In this document: piece after piece, positions 51,741-60,343 of the stretch | How the letters are laid out: every line of letters starts with the position of its first letter | Position numbering within the stretch: position 1 is the first letter of the stretch | DNA from: Agromyces larvae | GTDB taxonomy: Bacteria; Actinomycetota; Actinomycetes; Actinomycetales; Microbacteriaceae | Reading direction: 5' to 3' | Length of the DNA stretch: 64,000 nucleotides | NCBI RefSeq assembly: GCF_022811705.1 | Contig: NZ_CP094528.1 | Span: forward strand, 2,480,001 to 2,544,000 | Made by a program: the position numbers and the translations under genes | Notes under the pieces: model-generated | Database searches by the model: none | Seen by the model: only the letters and a program-made list of their open reading frames with translations | What the model was told of the DNA's origin: nothing

Positions 51741-52769
51741 ATGCCCCACCCCTCAGGCCCGGGCCGTGACGGCCACGACTCGCCCGCTCGATTCAGTCGC
51801 GACGAGTGGTGGCTCGTCCTGCGCCGCACCTGGCACGAGGCCCGCATCAACCAGTGGGCCGACATCGCCGCGGCCCTCACCTATTACGCGGTGCTCGCGC
51901 TGTTCCCGGCGCTGCTCGCCGCGCTCGCCCTCATCGGCGGCTTCGGGTCGGCCGAGCGCTTCGGCGAGACCGCGCTCGACATCGTCGGCGACCTGTGGGG
52001 CGAGGATGCAGCGAGCGCGCTCCATGAACCGCTCGCCCAACTGCTCGACGCGTCGCACCAGTGGTCGGCGCTCATCGTCGGCGTGGCCGGCGCGCTCTGG
52101 GCGATCTCGGGATACCTCGGGGTGTTCGGTCGCGGCATGAACCGCATCCTCGACGTCGAGGAGGGGCGCCCGTTCTGGCGGTCGCGGCCGGCGATGCTGC
52201 TCGTCGCGGCCGTGCTGCTCGTCCTGGCGGCCGCGGTCGCGGTGCTGCTCATCGTGAGCGGCCCGGTGGCGGGGGCGGTGGCCGAGGCGTTCGGCCTCGA
52301 CGAGGGTGTGGCGTTCTGGTGGGACCTCGCGAAGCTGCCGGTCGCCGCGGCCCTCGTCGCGCTCGCGATCGCGCTGCTCTACTGGGCGACGCCGAACGTG
52401 AAGCGCCGCCACCTGCGCTGGATGAGCATCGGCGCGGCGTCGGCGCTGCTGGTGTGGGTCGTGACGACGGGGCTGTTCGGCGTCTACGTGCTCGGGTTCC
52501 GCACCTACGAGCGCAACTACGGGGTGCTCGGCGGTGCGGTGGCGCTGCTGCTGTGGGTGTGGCTGTCGAACCTCGCCCTGGTGCTCGGCGCGGTGCTCGA
52601 CACCGAGGTCGAGCGGGTTCGGCAGCTCCGCGCGGGCATCGCGGCCGAGGTCGACCTGAAGTTGCCGCTGCGCGACGACCGGATGGTGCGCAAGAATCAC
52701 GAGCAGCGGGCCGCTGACATCCGCGATGCGCTCGCACTGCGCGCCGAAGCATCCGTGCACCATCGCTGA
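51741..52769 (+). CDS. YihY/BrkB-family membrane protein
   Basis: Membrane protein of 342 aa with about six helices: ADIAAALTYYAVLALFPALLAALALIGGFG, WSALIVGVAGALWAISGYLG (with the conserved GYLGVFGRGMNRI), AMLLVAAVLLVLAAAVAVLL and VALLLWVWLSNLALVLGAVLDTEVERV (in part). The family was once called ribonuclease BN in error and is now seen as a possible transporter or lipid-export protein; function is unknown. ATG 51741. It ends before a composite palindrome. Confidence 0.9.
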   Translation: MPHPSGPGRDGHDSPARFSRDEWWLVLRRTWHEARINQWADIAAALTYYAVLALFPALLAALALIGGFGSAERFGETALDIVGDLWGEDAASALHEPLAQLLDASHQWSALIVGVAGALWAISGYLGVFGRGMNRILDVEEGRPFWRSRPAMLLVAAVLLVLAAAVAVLLIVSGPVAGAVAEAFGLDEGVAFWWDLAKLPVAAALVALAIALLYWATPNVKRRHLRWMSIGAASALLVWVVTTGLFGVYVLGFRTYERNYGVLGGAVALLLWVWLSNLALVLGAVLDTEVERVRQLRAGIAAEVDLKLPLRDDRMVRKNHEQRAADIRDALALRAEASVHHR

Positions 52770-52822
52770 CCCCGCCCCGCCGCCGCGCCCGCCCCGCCGC
52801 GCCCCCGCCCCTCACCCGATGC

Positions 52823-52880
52823 AAGGTCGATCTGCGCGAGTACGCCCCGCCCGGGGCGGCCTCGATCGCACGAATCGACC
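52823..52880. terminator. composite intergenic palindrome between convergent genes
   Basis: After a C-rich arm (52770-52815) come outer arms GGTCGAT (52825-52831) and ATCGACC (52874-52880), with partial pairing extended by CTGCGCGAG/CTCGATCGCA. The inner hairpin is CGCCCC-GCCC-GGGGCG (52843-52858). A G-richer arm follows. The left arm contains AGGTCGATCTGCGCGA, the inverted copy of a word at 46285-46300. It lies 3' of the YihY and IclR genes; probable bidirectional terminator. Confidence 0.5.
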
Positions 52881-52942
52881 GTGACCGCGGGGCTCCTGCC
52901 GGCCCGGGTGCCGGCGAGCACCGCGCGCGACGGTACCGGCAC

Positions 52943-53677
52943 TCAGCGCCGCGGGCCGCCGCCGATCCGCCGGGAGAGCTCGGCCGCGGCATCCGTCACG
53001 CCCGCCGCGACCGCCTCGCGGTCGATCGCCGCATCGCTCGCGTAGGTGATCGCGATCGCGGCGGCCGGCCACCCGAGATGATCCAGCACGGATGCTCCGA
53101 CCGACGCCAGCCCCGGGGTGACCTCGCCGTCCTCGTGCGCCAGACCGGCCGCGCGCACGTCGGCGAGCACCCGCTTCAGGCCGGCGTACTCGTGGCGGTC
53201 GGGGTACAGCGCCCGCAGCTGCGACGCCGGAAGCGCGGCGAGCATCGCCCGGCCCGACGCGGTGAGCTGGGCGGGCAGCCGCACGCCGACATCGGTGACG
53301 AGGGAGGGGCGGCGTGGCGCACGCTCCTCGACGAGGTAGAGCACGTCGCGACCGTGCAGGACCGCGAGGTGCCCGCTCTCGCCGAGGCGGTCGACGAGGG
53401 CGGCGACGAGCGGACGGCCGAGCCGGGCGAGGGGCTGCTGCCGGCTGAATCCGCTCGACAGCTCGAAAGCCGCGATGCCGAGCCCGTACCGGCGCTCTTC
53501 GGGCAGGTGCACGACGAAGCCTCGCTCGATGAGCACGGCGAGCAACTGGTAGGTGGTCGAGCGCGGCAGCGAGAGCGCCGCGGCGATGGCGGCGGCGGGC
53601 GCGGGGCCGCGCTGCGTCGCGAGGTGGTTGAGGATCCGCAGCGCCTGGTCCGCGGCGGGCACCTTCGATTCGGCCAT
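52943..53677 (-). CDS. IclR-family regulator, probably HutR-like
   Basis: Regulator of 244 aa. The N-terminal winged helix-turn-helix (ALRILNHLATQRGPAPAAAIAAALSLPRSTTYQLLAVLIERGF, in parts) is followed by the IclR effector domain (LVDRLGESGHLAVLHGRDVLYLVEE, LPAQLTASGRAMLAALP). It is divergent from hutH. The shared 187-base gap, and the gap before hutU, each hold GTCCGG-N4-CCGGAC, resembling the TCTGwwATwCCAGA motif of the IclR-type HutR of Corynebacterium resistens. Hence it probably controls histidine use. ATG 53677 with GGGAGA. Confidence 0.85.
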   Translation of the reverse strand: MAESKVPAADQALRILNHLATQRGPAPAAAIAAALSLPRSTTYQLLAVLIERGFVVHLPEERRYGLGIAAFELSSGFSRQQPLARLGRPLVAALVDRLGESGHLAVLHGRDVLYLVEERAPRRPSLVTDVGVRLPAQLTASGRAMLAALPASQLRALYPDRHEYAGLKRVLADVRAAGLAHEDGEVTPGLASVGASVLDHLGWPAAAIAITYASDAAIDREAVAAGVTDAAAELSRRIGGGPRR

Positions 53678-53794
53678 TCGCGTCTCCCGCTTCACCCTCG
53701 CACTGCGCGTGCCTTGCGCCCCCTGCACCTTCGCCGGGGTCGTTCGTGGTCGCTTCCGCGCGGCGAGGCGCCCACGAGCGTCCCCGCCAGGATA

Positions 53795-53810
53795 GTCCGG
53801 GATACCGGAC
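53795..53810. promoter_or_regulatory. candidate HutR/IclR operator before hutH
   Basis: GTCCGG-GATA-CCGGAC, a perfect 6+6 inverted repeat, lies in the divergent gap 55 bases upstream of the hutH start. The same palindrome with a different 4-base centre stands before hutU, and no other exact copy was noticed in the window. Confidence 0.65.
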
Positions 53811-53864
53811 GGATGCCGCGGCGCGCGCGTTCCCGCCGCCGGCCGGTCGAGGTGGAATCGGAGG

Positions 53865-55496
53865 ATGACCCGTAGCACCGCCTCCGCACCAGCCGCCACC
53901 GCCGGCCTCGTCACCGTCGGCCCCGTCACCGTCGGCACCGCCCCGCTCACGGTCGACGACGTCGTCGCCGTCGCCAGGCACGGGGCATCCGTCGTGCTCG
54001 ACCCGGCCGCGCTCGACGCGGTCGAAGCGAGCCGCGCGATCGTCGAGGCGCTGGCCGACGACCCCGAGCCGCACTACGGGATCTCGACGGGGTTCGGCGC
54101 GCTCGCCACGACGTTCATCGAGGCCGACCGCCGCGCGCAGCTCCAGGCGTGCCTGATCCGCTCGCACGCGGCGGGTTCGGGCGCCGAGATCGAGCGCGAG
54201 GTGGTGCGCGCGCTCATGCTGCTGCGGCTCGCGACGCTCATGACGGGGCGCACGGGGGTGCGCCGCGTGACGGCCGAGACGTACGCGGCGGTGCTGAACG
54301 CGGGCATCACCCCGATCGTGCGCGAGTACGGCTCGCTCGGGTGCTCGGGCGATCTCGCTCCGCTCGCGCACTGCGCGCTCGCGCTGCTCGGCGAGGGCGA
54401 GGTGCGGGTCGGGCTCCAGGGCGACGGGACGGTCGCGGATGCCTCGGCCGCGCTCGCTGCGGCCGGAATCGCCCCGCTCGTGCTCGAGGAGAAGGAGGGC
54501 CTCGCCCTCATCAACGGCACCGACGGCATGCTCGGCATGCTCGCGCTCGCGATCGCCGACCTCCGGATGCTGCTCACCACGGCCGATATCGCCGCGGCGA
54601 TGAGCGTCGAGGGGCTGCTGGGCACCGACGCGGTGTTCGCCGCCGACCTGCACCGGCTGCGCCCGCAGCGCGGACAGCAGATCTCGGCCGCGAACCTGCG
54701 CGCGATGCTCGCGGAATCCCCGATCGTCGCGAGCCACAAGGGTCCCGAGTGCACGCGTGTGCAGGACGCGTACTCGCTGCGCTGCGCACCCCAGGTGCAC
54801 GGCGCGGCGCGCGACACGCTCGCCCACGCCACGTCGGTCGCGGAGGCCGAACTGGCGAGCGCGATCGACAACCCGGTGCTCACCGTCGACGGCCGGGTCG
54901 AGTCGAACGGCAACTTCCACGGCGCACCGGTCGCGTACGTGCTCGACTTCCTCGCGATCGCGGTGGCGGATGTCGCGAGCATGAGCGAGCGGCGCACCGA
55001 CCGGTTCCTCGATCGGTCGCGCAACCAGGGGCTGCCGCCGTTCCTCGCGCACGAGGCCGGCGTCGATTCGGGGCTGATGATCGCGCAGTACACGGCGGCG
55101 GGCATCGTGAGCGAGCTGAAGCGGCTGGCCGTGCCGGCGTCGGTCGACTCGATCCCGTCGTCGGCCATGCAGGAGGACCACGTCTCGATGGGCTGGGCCG
55201 CCGCGCGCAAGCTGCGCCGGGCGGTCGACGGGCTCTCGCGGGTGCTCGCGATCGAGGTGCTGACGGCCGCCCGTGGCATCCGGTTGCGCGCGCCCCTCGC
55301 GCCCGGCGACGCGACCGGCGCGGTCGTCGCGGTCGTCGAGCGCGTCGCCGGCGGCCCGGGGCCGGACCGGTTCGTCGCTCCCGAGATCGAGGCGGTGGTC
55401 GCGTCGGTCGCGTCGGGCGAGATCGCGGCGACGGCGGCGGATGCGTCGCCGGCGGGCCGACTCGACGACCTCTCGGCGGCGCACTCGGGAAGCTGA
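53865..55496 (+). CDS. hutH: histidine ammonia-lyase
   Basis: First enzyme of histidine breakdown (L-histidine to urocanate plus ammonia), 543 aa. Family segments: HYGISTGFGALATTFI, LQACLIRSHAAGSG, and the cofactor loop GSLGCSGDLAPLAHCAL, in which Cys160-Ser161-Gly162 cyclises to the MIO electrophile (Ala-Ser-Gly in most HALs; Cys-Ser-Gly is known from Streptomyces). FLDRSRNQGLPPFL and SMQEDHVSMGW-like AMQEDHVSMGWAAARK follow. A long Ala-rich N-terminus of about 25 residues precedes the usual VDDVVAVARHG. ATG 53865 has GGAGG directly before it and GAGGTGG a little upstream. Confidence 0.95.
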   Translation: MTRSTASAPAATAGLVTVGPVTVGTAPLTVDDVVAVARHGASVVLDPAALDAVEASRAIVEALADDPEPHYGISTGFGALATTFIEADRRAQLQACLIRSHAAGSGAEIEREVVRALMLLRLATLMTGRTGVRRVTAETYAAVLNAGITPIVREYGSLGCSGDLAPLAHCALALLGEGEVRVGLQGDGTVADASAALAAAGIAPLVLEEKEGLALINGTDGMLGMLALAIADLRMLLTTADIAAAMSVEGLLGTDAVFAADLHRLRPQRGQQISAANLRAMLAESPIVASHKGPECTRVQDAYSLRCAPQVHGAARDTLAHATSVAEAELASAIDNPVLTVDGRVESNGNFHGAPVAYVLDFLAIAVADVASMSERRTDRFLDRSRNQGLPPFLAHEAGVDSGLMIAQYTAAGIVSELKRLAVPASVDSIPSSAMQEDHVSMGWAAARKLRRAVDGLSRVLAIEVLTAARGIRLRAPLAPGDATGAVVAVVERVAGGPGPDRFVAPEIEAVVASVASGEIAATAADASPAGRLDDLSAAHSGS

Positions 55497-55617
55497 GTCT
55501 GCCCGATCGGCGGCCCGCATTCGGGGGTCATCGGCGCGATTCGGCATTGTGTGCGTCGGGGGCGGCTGACAGACTGAGGGAGGTCGGCCCGAGGTGGGCC
55601 GACCCGGATGGAACCTC

Positions 55618-57075
55618 ATGCCGCTGACCACGCACGAACACCGGCGTCACCCGTTCCGAGCGAAGATCGCTCGGCGGGCCGCGGTCACGCTGGTGGGCGC
55701 GATCGGCACCATCGCCCTCGTCACGGGCTCCTTCGCGCCGGCGAACGCCGAAGAGGCGCCGGCCACTCCTGAGCCCAGCGCTCCCGTGTCGACCGAGGGT
55801 CCGGGCGACGGCACGGGCACGCCGACCCCCGAGCCCACGACCGAACCGCCCGCGACGCCCGAGCCCACCGAGACGCCGACGCCGACCGAGACGCCGCCGC
55901 CCAGCCAAACGCCCGAGCCGACCGAGACGCCGACGCCCACCGAAACGCCCGGGCCCACCGAGACGCCGACGCCGACCGAGACGCCGCAGCCGACCACCCC
56001 GACGACGACTCCCGGCCCCGGCGGCACGGCCGCCGAGCCGCGCGTCACGCTCGATGCGGCGACCATCTCGGCGCTCCTCGCCGGCCGGCTCGCCGCGCAG
56101 GTCGACCCGGCGGTGGTGTCGCTGATCGGGGCGCGCACCGCGGTCGGTCAGGCCGAGCGGGCGCTCCGCAGCGCGCAGACCTCCCTCGCGGGCGCGATGT
56201 CGACGCAGCGCGCGGCGCGCGCCGTCGCGGAGCAGCTCTCGGCCGACGCCGACCGCGCGCGCGATCGGGCGGATGCCGCAGCCGAGGCGTTCCTCGCAGC
56301 CAGCCGCCGATCCGACGACACCGCCCTCCAGTCGCTCGGGGCGGCGTTCGGATCCGGAAAGGACCTGCTCGCCGGGCTCGGTGCGATCGACCGGGTGAAC
56401 CGGCTCGCCTCGAACGCCGACGAGCTGGCGTCGATCGCCGACGACCTCGACGAGGCCGCGACGTTCGCCGAGGAACGCGCCGAGCGAGCCTGGCGCGAGG
56501 TCGACGACGTGCCGACGGTCGACTACGCGCAGCTGGTCGCCGAGGCCGAGAACGCGGTGGTCGCCGCACGCACCGAGGTCGCATCGCTCGAGACCCGGGT
56601 GGCGGCCGCGAGCCTCTCGCAGATCGTGGAGCTTCCGGTCGACGTCACCCGGCTGAGCGAGCAGGGTTGGGCGCTGCCCGTGTCGGGGCGGGTGACCGAC
56701 GGGTTCGGCCCGCGTCCGAACAAGCCGTTGCCCGGCACGAAGGACTTCCACTCGGGCACCGACATCGCCGCATCGTGCGGCACCCCGGTGTTCGCCGCGA
56801 CGAGCGGCATCGTCACGGTGGCGGGTCCGAACGGCGGGCTCGGCAATTGGGTGCTGGTGAACCACGGCGCCGGCGTCGAGACCGGCTACGGGCACCTCGC
56901 GCCCGGCGGCATCCTGGTCGCGCCGGGCGATCCAGTGCAGGCCGGTCAGGTCATCGGCATCGTCGGCGACACGGGCCTCTCGACCGGATGCCATCTGCAC
57001 TTCGAGGTGCACCTCGACGGCAACCCCGTCGAGGCGCAGTCGTTCATGGCGGCTCGGGGCATCCTCATCCAGTGA
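55618..57075 (+). CDS. secreted M23 (LytM) peptidoglycan endopeptidase
   Basis: Exported protein of 485 aa. A signal peptide ([26 protein letters not shown]) is followed by a Pro/Thr/Glu spacer (about 45-140, with repeated [10 protein letters not shown]). A coiled-coil region (about 155-320, [34 protein letters not shown]) precedes the C-terminal LytM domain with its zinc ligands in [14 protein letters not shown] (near 378) and [12 protein letters not shown] (near 460). It should cleave peptidoglycan cross-links, with the coiled coil giving control as in EnvC-like proteins. It sits between hutH and hutU without functional link. ATG 55618; no strong site for the upstream GTG. Confidence 0.9.
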   Translation: MPLTTHEHRRHPFRAKIARRAAVTLVGAIGTIALVTGSFAPANAEEAPATPEPSAPVSTEGPGDGTGTPTPEPTTEPPATPEPTETPTPTETPPPSQTPEPTETPTPTETPGPTETPTPTETPQPTTPTTTPGPGGTAAEPRVTLDAATISALLAGRLAAQVDPAVVSLIGARTAVGQAERALRSAQTSLAGAMSTQRAARAVAEQLSADADRARDRADAAAEAFLAASRRSDDTALQSLGAAFGSGKDLLAGLGAIDRVNRLASNADELASIADDLDEAATFAEERAERAWREVDDVPTVDYAQLVAEAENAVVAARTEVASLETRVAAASLSQIVELPVDVTRLSEQGWALPVSGRVTDGFGPRPNKPLPGTKDFHSGTDIAASCGTPVFAATSGIVTVAGPNGGLGNWVLVNHGAGVETGYGHLAPGGILVAPGDPVQAGQVIGIVGDTGLSTGCHLHFEVHLDGNPVEAQSFMAARGILIQ

Positions 57076-57156
57076 TCGGCGACCCGCTGACCGGCGATCC
57101 AGTGCCCGGCGCCCGACGTCGGCGCTCACCCGACTCGGCACACGCCCGATCGGCGA

Positions 57157-57172
57157 GTCCGGAATCCCGGAC
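57157..57172. promoter_or_regulatory. candidate HutR/IclR operator before hutU
   Basis: GTCCGG-AATC-CCGGAC, the second copy of the perfect 6+6 palindrome found before hutH. It lies 55 bases upstream of the hutU start, the same distance as at hutH, which supports co-regulation of hutU-hutI with hutH. Confidence 0.65.
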
Positions 57173-57226
57173 GCCCGCCGCGGAGCATCCGTTGTCGCCC
57201 TCCGACGCCTGCGCGAGCATCGGAAC

Positions 57227-58900
57227 ATGACCGACGCACCCACCGCCGCTCGCACCGTCCGCGCTCCGCGCGGCTCCGAGCGCACCGCGAAAAGCTGGCA
57301 GACCGAGGCGCCGCTGCGCATGCTCATGAACAACCTCGACCCCGAGGTCGCCGAGCGCCCCGACGACCTCGTCGTCTACGGCGGCACCGGCAAGGCGGCC
57401 CGGTCGTGGGAGGCGTTCGACGCGATCGTGCGCACGCTTCGCGACCTCGAGGCCGACGAGACGCTGCTCGTGCAGTCGGGCAAGCCGGTGGGCGTGTTCC
57501 GCACGCACGAGTGGGCGCCGCGCGTGCTCATCGCGAACTCGAACCTCGTGGGCGACTGGGCGACGTGGCCCGAGTTCCGCCGGCTCGAGGCCGAAGGTCT
57601 CACGATGTACGGGCAGATGACCGCCGGTTCGTGGATCTACATCGGCACGCAGGGCATCCTGCAGGGCACGTACGAGACGTTCGGCGCCGTCGGCCGCTCG
57701 CTCGGCCGCGCCGACGGCAGCCTCGCCGGCACGCTCACCCTCACCGCGGGGTGCGGCGGCATGGGCGGAGCGCAGCCGCTCGCGGTGACCATGCACGGCG
57801 GGGCGGTGCTCATCGTCGACGTCGACGAGTCGCGGCTGCGCCGCCGCGTCGAGCACGGCTACCTCGACGAGATCGCGCCGTCGCTCGACGCCGCGGTCGA
57901 GCGCGCCGTCGCAGCCCGCGAGGCCGGCGAAGCGCTGAGCGTCGGGGTCGTCGGCAACGCGGCATCCGTGTTCCCCGAGCTGCTGCGGCGCGAGACGCCG
58001 ATCGACATCGTCACCGACCAGACCAGCGCGCACGACCCGCTCGCCTACCTGCCCGAGGGCGTGTCGGTCACCGAGTGGCACGAGCTCGCCGCGCTCGACG
58101 CCGAGGAGTTCACCCGGCTCGCACGCGAGTCGATGGCCGCGCACGTCACGGCGATGGTCGGGTTCCAGGCGCGGGGTGCGGCGGTGTTCGACTACGGCAA
58201 CTCGATCCGCCGCGAGGCGCAGCTGGGCGGCTACGAGCACGCGTTCGACTTCCCGGGGTTCGTTCCGGCGTACATCCGGCCGCTGTTCGCCGAGGGCAAG
58301 GGCCCGTTCCGGTGGGCGGCGCTCTCGGGCGACCCGGCCGACATCGCCGCGACCGACCGGGCGATCGTCGAGCTGTTCCCCGAGGACGAGCACCTGAAGC
58401 GCTGGATCGCGCAGGCGAGCGAGAAGGTGCACTTCGAGGGGCTGCCCGCACGCATCTGCTGGCTCGGCTACCAGGAGCGGCATCTCGCGGGGCTGAAGTT
58501 CAACGAGATGGTCGCGTCGGGCGAGCTGAGCGCGCCGATCGTGATCGGCCGCGACCACCTCGATGCGGGATCGGTCGCCTCGCCGTACCGCGAGACCGAG
58601 GCGATGGCCGACGGGTCCGACGCGATCGCCGACTGGCCGCTGCTGAACGCCCTGCTGAACACCGCGTCTGGTGCGACCTGGGTCTCGATCCACCACGGCG
58701 GCGGGGTCGGCATCGGGCGCAGCATCCACGCCGGGCAGGTCGTCGTAGCGGATGGCACGGAGCTCGCCGCGCAGAAGATCTCCCGCGTGCTCGTGAACGA
58801 CCCGGGCACCGGCGTCATGCGCCACGTCGACGCCGGCTACGAGCGCGCGGCCGAGGTCGCCCGCGAGCGCGGCCTGCGGGTGCCCATGCAGGAGGGCTGA
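57227..58900 (+). CDS. hutU: urocanate hydratase
   Basis: Second enzyme of the pathway (urocanate to imidazolonepropionate, with tightly bound NAD), 557 aa, normal length. Typical segments: [67 protein letters not shown] (in parts), [37 protein letters not shown] (NAD site), [13 protein letters not shown] and [21 protein letters not shown] 57227. Followed after five bases by hutI, so the two form an operon. Confidence 0.96.
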   Translation: MTDAPTAARTVRAPRGSERTAKSWQTEAPLRMLMNNLDPEVAERPDDLVVYGGTGKAARSWEAFDAIVRTLRDLEADETLLVQSGKPVGVFRTHEWAPRVLIANSNLVGDWATWPEFRRLEAEGLTMYGQMTAGSWIYIGTQGILQGTYETFGAVGRSLGRADGSLAGTLTLTAGCGGMGGAQPLAVTMHGGAVLIVDVDESRLRRRVEHGYLDEIAPSLDAAVERAVAAREAGEALSVGVVGNAASVFPELLRRETPIDIVTDQTSAHDPLAYLPEGVSVTEWHELAALDAEEFTRLARESMAAHVTAMVGFQARGAAVFDYGNSIRREAQLGGYEHAFDFPGFVPAYIRPLFAEGKGPFRWAALSGDPADIAATDRAIVELFPEDEHLKRWIAQASEKVHFEGLPARICWLGYQERHLAGLKFNEMVASGELSAPIVIGRDHLDAGSVASPYRETEAMADGSDAIADWPLLNALLNTASGATWVSIHHGGGVGIGRSIHAGQVVVADGTELAAQKISRVLVNDPGTGVMRHVDAGYERAAEVARERGLRVPMQEG

Positions 58901-58905
58901 TCCGG

Positions 58906-60096
58906 ATGCCTCGCGGCACGCTGCTCACCGGCATCGGCGAACTCGTCACGAACGACCCGACGCTGCCCGGGGCCGAACCCGGCCCGCTCGGCATCGTCCG
59001 CGACGCGGCGGTGCTCGTCGAGGGCGAGCGCATCACGTGGGCGGGGCGTGCCCGCGAGTTCGCCGCCGGGGACTCCGACCTCGAGGTGGTCGATCTGGGC
59101 GGCGCGTGCGTCATCCCCGGGTTCGTGGACAGCCACACGCACCTCGTGTTCGCGGGCGATCGCACCGCCGAGTTCGAGGCGCGGATGCGCGGGCAGACGT
59201 ATGCCGCCGGAGGCATCCGGTCGACGGTGGCCGCGACCCGTGCCGCGAACGACGACGAGCTGCGAGCGCGATTGCGTGCGTTCGTCGCCGAGGCGACCAC
59301 CCAGGGCACGACGACCCTCGAGATCAAGAGCGGCTACGGGCTGAGCGTCGACGAGGAGGAGCGGCTCGTGCGCCTCGCCGCCGAGGTGACGCCCGAGGTG
59401 ACATTCCTCGGCGCGCATGTGGTGCCGGCCGAGTACGCCGACGACCCCGACGGCTACGTCGACCTGGTCGTCGGGCCGATGCTCGACGCGTGCGCGCCGC
59501 ACGCGCGGTGGATCGACGTGTTCTGCGAAACGGGCGCGTTCTCGGTCGACCAGAGCCGGCGCATCCTGGAGGCCGGCCTGGCGCGCGGGCTCGGCGCTCG
59601 CGTGCACGCCAGCCAACTCGGCCCGGGCGACGGCATACGACTCGCGGTCGAGGTGGGCGCCGCATCCGTCGACCACGGCACCTACCTCACCGATGCCGAT
59701 GTTGATGCGCTCGCGGCATCCGACACGGTGCTCACGCTGCTGCCGGGCGTCGAGTTCTCGACCCGCCAGCCCTACCCCGACGCACGCCGGCTGATCGACG
59801 CCGGCGTGACGGTCGCGCTCGCGAGCGACTGCAACCCCGGATCGAGTTTCACCAGCTCGCTCGCGTTCTGCATCGCGGTCGCGGTACGCGACATGGGCAT
59901 GACACCGGCTGAGGCGGTGTGGGCGGCGACCGCCGGTGGAGCCCGCGCGCTGCGCCGCGACGATGCGGGGCGCATCTCGCCCGGTGCGCGCGCCGACCTC
60001 GTGCAGCTCCGCGCGCCGAACCACGTGCACCTCGCCTACCGCCCCGGGGTGCCGCTCGTCGAGGCGGTCTGGCGCGCCGGCGCCCGGCTCGGCTGA
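58906..60096 (+). CDS. hutI: imidazolonepropionase
   Basis: Third enzyme (imidazolonepropionate to N-formimino-glutamate), an amidohydrolase of 396 aa. The metal motif is [19 protein letters not shown], with [53 protein letters not shown] (metal His residues) and [15 protein letters not shown], the usual C-terminal metal Asp. ATG 58906 with GGAGGG nine bases upstream. No hutG or hutF for the next step is in the window; the gene is followed by a convergent pseudogene and an insertion sequence. Confidence 0.95.
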   Translation: MPRGTLLTGIGELVTNDPTLPGAEPGPLGIVRDAAVLVEGERITWAGRAREFAAGDSDLEVVDLGGACVIPGFVDSHTHLVFAGDRTAEFEARMRGQTYAAGGIRSTVAATRAANDDELRARLRAFVAEATTQGTTTLEIKSGYGLSVDEEERLVRLAAEVTPEVTFLGAHVVPAEYADDPDGYVDLVVGPMLDACAPHARWIDVFCETGAFSVDQSRRILEAGLARGLGARVHASQLGPGDGIRLAVEVGAASVDHGTYLTDADVDALAASDTVLTLLPGVEFSTRQPYPDARRLIDAGVTVALASDCNPGSSFTSSLAFCIAVAVRDMGMTPAEAVWAATAGGARALRRDDAGRISPGARADLVQLRAPNHVHLAYRPGVPLVEAVWRAGARLG

Positions 60097-60334
60097 ACGT
60101 CTACCGCTGGGTCGTACCGTCGACGTACTCACTCGGAGCGCCCAACGCCCGAGCGATGTCTGCAACGGCTTCGGAATCCGTTCCGGTCAGACCCCAACGA
60201 TCGAACTCGACTGCCGCCTCGGCCGATGCTGAGACGAATCTGCCCTTCCGGTCGGCCTCCGTTGTGAACAGCGCGAACGAGAGGTCCGCCCCATCCGGCC
60301 CAGCGCAATTCCACAACGACTCGTACGCGTCGTC

Positions 60335-60343
60335 TGGTCGAAC
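60335..60343. repeat. target-site duplication of the IS256-family element
   Basis: TGGTCGAAC at 60335-60343 is repeated directly at 61753-61761, immediately outside the inverted repeats. Nine bases fits the 8-9 bp duplications of IS256-family elements and shows that both ends are intact. Confidence 0.93.

Noticed and set aside
51741..52769. Ribonuclease BN
   Set aside because: The name is an old misassignment for the YihY family; no nuclease motif is present and the protein is all membrane helices.
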